Positions 60,380 through 64,000 of a DNA stretch of 64,000 nucleotides are shown here, piece after piece. The notes below the pieces were generated by a model. That model searched no databases and was not told where the DNA came from. It saw only the letters and a program-made list of their open reading frames with translations. The stretch lies in the NCBI GenBank assembly GCA_963823165.1, contig CAWGKV010000040.1, forward strand, positions 372,001 through 436,000, written 5' to 3'. Position numbers and translations under genes: made by a program. The DNA is from Roseiarcus sp963823165 (GTDB lineage: Bacteria > Pseudomonadota > Alphaproteobacteria > Rhizobiales > Beijerinckiaceae). The stretch's first letter is position 1, and each line of letters starts with the position of its first letter.

Positions 60380-61450
60380 ATGTTCATCGCCATGCCCGAA
60401 GCAAGTCCGACCATTGTTCCCGAGAGAATGTGGGAGGCGGTCCGGCGGCGCGATCCGGCCTACGACGGCCGGTTCTTCGTCGCGGTCAGGACCACCGGCG
60501 TCTATTGTCGGCCGAGCTGCAAGTCGCGCCCGGCGAAACCCGAGAACGTCCTCTTCTTTTCGACCGCCGAAGCGGCGGAGCAGGCTGGATATCGCGCCTG
60601 CAAGCGCTGCCGCCCCGACCGCCTGGGCGCGACGGACCCTCAGGTCGAGGCGGTGCGGCGTGCATGCGAACGGATTGCATCGGCCGAGGAAGCGCCCTCG
60701 CTCGCCGCCCTCGCCGCCGAAGCGGGGCTGAGCCCTTTCCACTTCCATCGCGTCTTCAAGAAGGTGACCGGCGTGACGCCCAAGGACTATGCGGCCGCGG
60801 AGCGGGCGCGGCGCGCCGCCGAGAAGCTCCAGACCGCCGCGACCGTCACCGAGGCGATCTACGACGCCGGGTTCAACTCTTCGAGCCGCTTCTACGAGAC
60901 CGCGATGGCGCGGCTCGGCATGACGCCGACCGTGGCGCGACGCGGCGGCCAAGGCGCCGTCATCCGCTTCGCCGTCGGCGAGGCCTCGCTCGGCTCCGTG
61001 CTCGTCGCGGCCACCGACAAGGGCGTCTGCGCCATCATGCTCGGCGACGAACCGGGCGCGCTCGTGCGCGAATTGCAGGACCGGTTCCCGCGGGCGAGAC
61101 TTGTCGGGGGCGACAAAAATTTCGAGCGCACGGTCGCGGCGGTCGTCGGCCTGGTCGAGGCCCCCGGCCAAAACTTCGACCTGCCGCTCGACATCCGCGG
61201 CACCGTCTTTCAGCAGAAGGTCTGGCAGGCGTTGCGCGCCATCCCCGCCGGCGCGACGGCGACCTACGCCGAAATCGCGCAAGCCGTCGGCCACCCCAAG
61301 GCGGTGCGCGCGGTCGCCCAGGCCTGCGGCGCCAACCCGCTCGCGGTCGCGATCCCCTGCCATCGGGTGGTGCGAACCGACGGCGGCCTCTCCGGTTATC
61401 ATTGGGGCATCGAGCGCAAGCGCAAGCTGCTCGACCGCGAGGTGGCCTGA
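60380..61450 (+). CDS. ada: Ada: adaptive-response regulator and DNA methyltransferase
   Basis: 356 residues. MWEAVRRRDPAYDGRFFVAV RTTGVYCRPSCKSR and GYRACKRCRP give the Ada zinc domain with four Cys, one of which takes methyl groups from phosphotriesters. An AraC-type HTH follows (LAALAAEAGLSPFHFHRVFK KVTGVTPKDYAA). The C-terminal methyltransferase has VFQQKVWQALRAIPAGATAT YAEIA and VAIPCHRVVRTDGGLSGYHW G, where the PCHR Cys accepts methyl from O6-methylguanine. ATG 60380 or 60392 may be the start. It senses and repairs alkylated DNA and overlaps a 2OG oxygenase gene. Confidence 0.95.
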   Translation: MFIAMPEASPTIVPERMWEAVRRRDPAYDGRFFVAVRTTGVYCRPSCKSRPAKPENVLFFSTAEAAEQAGYRACKRCRPDRLGATDPQVEAVRRACERIASAEEAPSLAALAAEAGLSPFHFHRVFKKVTGVTPKDYAAAERARRAAEKLQTAATVTEAIYDAGFNSSSRFYETAMARLGMTPTVARRGGQGAVIRFAVGEASLGSVLVAATDKGVCAIMLGDEPGALVRELQDRFPRARLVGGDKNFERTVAAVVGLVEAPGQNFDLPLDIRGTVFQQKVWQALRAIPAGATATYAEIAQAVGHPKAVRAVAQACGANPLAVAIPCHRVVRTDGGLSGYHWGIERKRKLLDREVA

Positions 61451-62262
61451 TGGCGGCGCATCCCCTCACCCCGGCCCTCTCCCGCAAGCGGGAGAGGGGG
61501 CGAATCGCTTCTCCCGCTCGCGGGGGAAAATGGCGCGAAGCGCCGGATGAGGGGCCGCCCCTTACGGATGCGATCAGCCGCGTCGACTGGCCGGCGCTCG
61601 AGAGCGATCTGGACAGTTTCGGCTGCGCCGTCGCTCCCGCGCTCCTGCCGCCGGACGTCTGCAAACGGGTCGCGGCGATGTATGGCGAAAGCGAACGCTT
61701 CCGTTCGACGATCGTGATGGCGCGCCATGGCTTCGGACGCGGCGAATACAAATATTTCGCCGATCCGCTGCCGGAGCCGGTCGCCGACCTGCGTCGCCAT
61801 CTTTATCCCCGGCTCGCGCCGATCGCCGATCGGTGGAGCGCGACCATGGGACTCGAGGCGCGCTATCCCGTGACGCACGAGGAATTCCTCGCCCGCTGCC
61901 GCGCAGCGGGGCAGACGCGGCCGACGCCGCTCCTCCTGCGCTACGGTCCCGGCGACTACAATTGCCTGCATCAGGACGTCTACGGCAGCCTCGTCTTTCC
62001 GCTTCAGGTCGCCATTCTCCTCTCCGAACCGGGCCGCGACTTCACCGGCGGCGAGTTCGTCCTGACCGAACAGAGGCCGCGCATGCAGTCGCGGGTGGAA
62101 GTCGTGAACCTGACCCAGGGCGACGGCGTGATCTTCGCCGTGCGCGAGCGGCCGGCGCAGGGGACGCGCGGCCCCTATCGAGTCAACATGCGCCACGGTG
62201 TCAGCCGGTTGCGCAGCGGCGAGCGCTTCACCCTCGGGATCATTTTCCACGACGCGGCGTGA
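61450..62262 (+). CDS. 2OG-Fe(II) oxygenase overlapping ada
   Basis: 270 residues; the ATG overlaps the ada stop (ATGA). The first 37 residues (AAHPLTPALSRKRERG ... REAPDEG) come from an interspersed repeat and are not part of the family. The fold starts at VDWPALESDLDSFGCAVAPA LL. NCLHQDVYGSLVFPLQVAIL LSEPG gives the HxD iron ligands, and YRVNMRHGVSRLRSGERFTL GIIFHD gives the third His and the 2-oxoglutarate-binding Arg. It is not AlkB by sequence, but coupling to Ada suggests a role in alkylation repair, as in other Rhizobiales that carry this pair. Confidence 0.88.
   Translation: MAAHPLTPALSRKRERGRIASPARGGKWREAPDEGPPLTDAISRVDWPALESDLDSFGCAVAPALLPPDVCKRVAAMYGESERFRSTIVMARHGFGRGEYKYFADPLPEPVADLRRHLYPRLAPIADRWSATMGLEARYPVTHEEFLARCRAAGQTRPTPLLLRYGPGDYNCLHQDVYGSLVFPLQVAILLSEPGRDFTGGEFVLTEQRPRMQSRVEVVNLTQGDGVIFAVRERPAQGTRGPYRVNMRHGVSRLRSGERFTLGIIFHDAA
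61461..61560. repeat. Interspersed palindrome at the 5' end of the oxygenase gene
   Basis: CTCACCCCGGCCCTCTCCCG CAAGCGGGAGAGGG is a hairpin, followed by CTTCTCCCGCTCGCGGGGGA and GCGCGAAGCGCCGGATGAGG GG. It matches the family at 29105, 41245 and 50928. It adds an unrelated N-terminal peptide to the oxygenase. Confidence 0.88.
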
Positions 62263-62392
62263 AGGGGGACCCGATAATCGCCCGACCCCAAGCAAGCGTT
62301 CGCGGCGTGGATTGGAGAGCAACGATCGGGAAGAACCGCGCTCGCCGCCGGGCTATGCAGGTCATGTTGAAACCGAAAAGAGAGAGATCGCC

Positions 62393-62860
62393 ATGGCCTA
62401 CCGCATCACGGGTCTCGACCCGACGCCGTTCCGGAACCTGTTCGGGCTTTCGGACGAGAAGCTCGGGAAGCTCAACGTCAAGCGCGTCGTCGCCGACGCG
62501 AAGCCGGGCTACCCGGACCGCGTCGAGCTTCGCGACGCCGAGCCCGGCGAGACGCTGCTGCTTCTGAACTATCTTCACCAGCCGGCGGAAAGCCCCTACC
62601 GGTCGAGCCACGCGATTTTCGTTCGCGAGGGCGCCACGACGGCCTGCGAGGCGGTGGACGAGACGCCCGAATGCCTGCGCATTCGGCCGATCTCGCTACG
62701 CGCCTTCGACGCCTCGGGCATGATGGTCGACGCTGATCTGGCAAACGGGCGCGAGGTCGAGGCCGCCATCCGGCGCCTGCTCGAGAATCCCGCGGCGGCC
62801 TATCTCCACGCCCACTACGCCAAGCGCGGCTGCTACGCCGCCCGGATCGACCGGGCGTAA
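62393..62860 (+). CDS. DUF1203 family protein
   Basis: 155 residues from the ATG at 62393 (AGAGAGATCGCC). MAYRITGLDPTPFRNLFGLS, RVELRDAEPGETLLLLNYLH QPAESPYRSSHAIFVREGA and LHAHYAKRGCYAARIDRA are the DUF1203 blocks, including the conserved Cys near the end. The family is cytosolic and widespread in proteobacteria with unknown function. It follows the oxygenase by 130 bases on the same strand. Confidence 0.9.
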   Translation: MAYRITGLDPTPFRNLFGLSDEKLGKLNVKRVVADAKPGYPDRVELRDAEPGETLLLLNYLHQPAESPYRSSHAIFVREGATTACEAVDETPECLRIRPISLRAFDASGMMVDADLANGREVEAAIRRLLENPAAAYLHAHYAKRGCYAARIDRA

Positions 62861-62935
62861 AGCGTGGGCGATCGAGAATCCCTGGATCGGTTTGCTGGTC
62901 CTGCGATGACGATTTCGATTTCGCAGCGCCTCGAC

Positions 62936-63646
62936 TCAGGCGTCCGCGATGTCGAAGTCCTCATCCGCCTCGATCTCGGTGTCCTCGTCTTCGCCGTCCG
63001 AACCTTCGAGATCACCAAATGGGTGTTCAATCTCGCGAAATTCAAATCCGTCGACCCCGAGCCGTCTGCTTAGGAGGTCGAACCGGCGCCGGATCTGGGT
63101 CCGGGATTCAGTGGGCCCGGGGACGTAAAGCGGCTTTCCCCGGAAGCCGAACTGGAATTCGACCTGGCACGCGTCCGCGTCGATGTCGTCGAAGAACGAC
63201 TCCAAGGCGGCATAGTCGCTGTGAGGCTCCAGTCCGAGGGATCCTCCATAGGCCGCGGCGTCGCGCAAAAGCTTGCGGGCATAGGAAGGATCGACTTCCT
63301 CGAACGGCGCGGTCTCCTCGAACGCCTCGAGAAATGATTCCATCTTCGCCTCTTCGAGTTCGCGGAACAGCGCATCCTTGACCCCGAGGCAGAAGGCGTC
63401 GACCAGGAAGGCGGCGAGGGCAAGCGTGCGCGCGCCGGTCTTGCGGGTTAGCGCGACCATGCCGAAGCCGTTCTCGAACAACCCGCTTTGCACCAGGCAG
63501 GAGCGAAGGGGCGCGGTCCTCGACCGACGCACGTCTCGGGCGAGCCTCCCCTGGCCGCCGGCCGTCTCGAGCCGGCGCCTTTCCGCCAAAACCTTCTTTC
63601 TGCGTACGGCCTTGGCTTGGCGGCGGTGGAGGTTCCTCGATCCCAT
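62936..63646 (-). CDS. Conserved hypothetical protein, acidic C-terminus
   Basis: 236 residues from the ATG at 63646. A basic start (RRQAKAVRRKKVLAERRRLE) is followed by SCLVQSGLFENGFGMVALTR KTGARTLALAAFLVDAFCLG VKDALFRELEE, the conserved core of a family often annotated near SEC-C motif proteins. EVDPSYARKLLRDAAAYGGS LGLEPHSDY and the very acidic tail (SDGEDEDTEIEADEDF) follow. No catalytic motif is seen. Function unknown. Confidence 0.78.
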   Translation of the reverse strand: MGSRNLHRRQAKAVRRKKVLAERRRLETAGGQGRLARDVRRSRTAPLRSCLVQSGLFENGFGMVALTRKTGARTLALAAFLVDAFCLGVKDALFRELEEAKMESFLEAFEETAPFEEVDPSYARKLLRDAAAYGGSLGLEPHSDYAALESFFDDIDADACQVEFQFGFRGKPLYVPGPTESRTQIRRRFDLLSRRLGVDGFEFREIEHPFGDLEGSDGEDEDTEIEADEDFDIADA

Positions 63647-63671
63647 GGCGCGCTTCTCCGGACGCAGACGG

Positions 63672-63761
63672 TCAGATTTTCGACAGCGGGGTCTGGCTCA
63701 TCTTCCCGTCGCCTTCAATCCCCTGCGGGCGCTGATCCACTTCTTTCTGCTCCTCTGCCAT
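63672..63761 (-). CDS. Possible 29-residue small protein
   Basis: From the ATG at 63761 the minus strand reads MAEEQKEVDQRPQGIEGDGK MSQTPLSKI with a stop at 63672. The composition is protein-like (acidic, hydrophilic), unlike the Arg/Pro-rich shadow frames around it. No strong ribosome binding site is seen. It may equally be chance. Confidence 0.25.
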   Translation of the reverse strand: MAEEQKEVDQRPQGIEGDGKMSQTPLSKI

Positions 63762-63969
63762 GGGCGGCCCGGCGGTGTGTCGGGGCGCAGTTCGATCTTC
63801 GCAAGTTGGACGGCATTCAGCGCAAGAGCGAGGCGCCGCCCCAGCGGATCAAGTCGCCGTCGCTGCTGCCTGCATCTGACTATTGCGCGGATCGGGACGC
63901 CGGCGGCGTTGCCGTCGCTCGGCGAGCGGCTTAACTGTGTTTCCAAGCATCCAGCGCCGAGGTCTTCCC

Positions 63970-64000
63970 ATGTCCGCCGTCCGTCAGCCCGCTATCTTCA
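63970..64000 (+). CDS. Possible start of a gene cut by the window end
   Basis: The ATG at 63970 begins MSAVRQPAIF and is open to the window edge. With only ten codons nothing can be said of its function; the 320 bases before it hold no clear gene. Confidence 0.25.
   Translation, partial: MSAVRQPAIF

Overview
The window looks like chromosomal DNA of a GC-rich alphaproteobacterium of the Rhizobiales (Hyphomicrobiales), probably near the Methylocystaceae/Beijerinckiaceae. This rests on the GC-rich codon usage, the thiC-O-S-G-E operon type, the pal-cpoB-tilS order and the many short palindromic intergenic repeats typical of that order. The placement comes from protein recognition by eye, not from a database search. 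I saw no rRNA, tRNA, CRISPR array or complete insertion sequence.

Layout. 1-2.1 kb: the 3' end of lepA and a Phd/VapC pair whose toxin is frameshifted. 2.2-7.4 kb: a gene-poor, decayed accessory region with one intact copy and one broken copy of a 'WY-motif' protein, two wrecked TIR-domain genes (one with pentapeptide repeats), a very AT-rich tract and a 21-bp tandem repeat. 7.4-16.1 kb: OmpA-like protein (frameshifted), PNPOx-like protein, FAD monooxygenase, cystathionine gamma-synthase family enzyme, aroC (frameshifted), a Tat-exported metallophosphoesterase and a hemolysin III protein. 16.2-20.7 kb: a decayed minus-strand carbohydrate locus in which an SDR reads straight into a broken GH65 phosphorylase, followed by a broken GH13 alpha-glucosidase. 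21-27.5 kb: typA, an MFS transporter, a GlcG-like protein, a PEP mutase/isocitrate lyase family enzyme, a MntA/HepT-type module and a DUF29 protein. 27.5-29.1 kb: an IS66-type miniature element ahead of rplK-rplA. 29.4-35.9 kb: acyl-CoA synthetase, ferredoxin-NADP reductase, cytochrome c, XRE-cupin regulator, SDR, and an overlapping LpxH-like phosphoesterase/GT4 glycosyltransferase pair. 36-40 kb: a lone 1,044-residue protein with an EXORDIUM-like HELVE domain. 40-45 kb: FucU mutarotase, tilS, cpoB, pal and a membrane protein. 45-51.6 kb: a TPP riboswitch and thiC-thiO-[vapBC]-thiS-thiG-thiE-thiD, a thiamine operon invaded by a toxin-antitoxin pair and by palindromic repeats. 51.6-64 kb: DUF3095 protein, sulfotransferase-like protein, mutS, a broken VapBC, a LysE exporter, a DUF4258/DUF2283 pair, a nucleotidyltransferase, a broken Fic gene, ada overlapping a 2OG-Fe(II) oxygenase, a DUF1203 protein and a conserved hypothetical.

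Two themes stand out. First, short palindromic repeats sit between and inside genes: in frame within thiD, at the 5' end of the 2OG oxygenase gene and at the 3' end of tilS. Second, there are many frameshifts. Some lie in accessory genes that look truly decayed (TIR, GH65, GH13, Fic, two VapC). Others hit genes expected to work (aroC, the OmpA-like gene), so assembly error must be excluded first.
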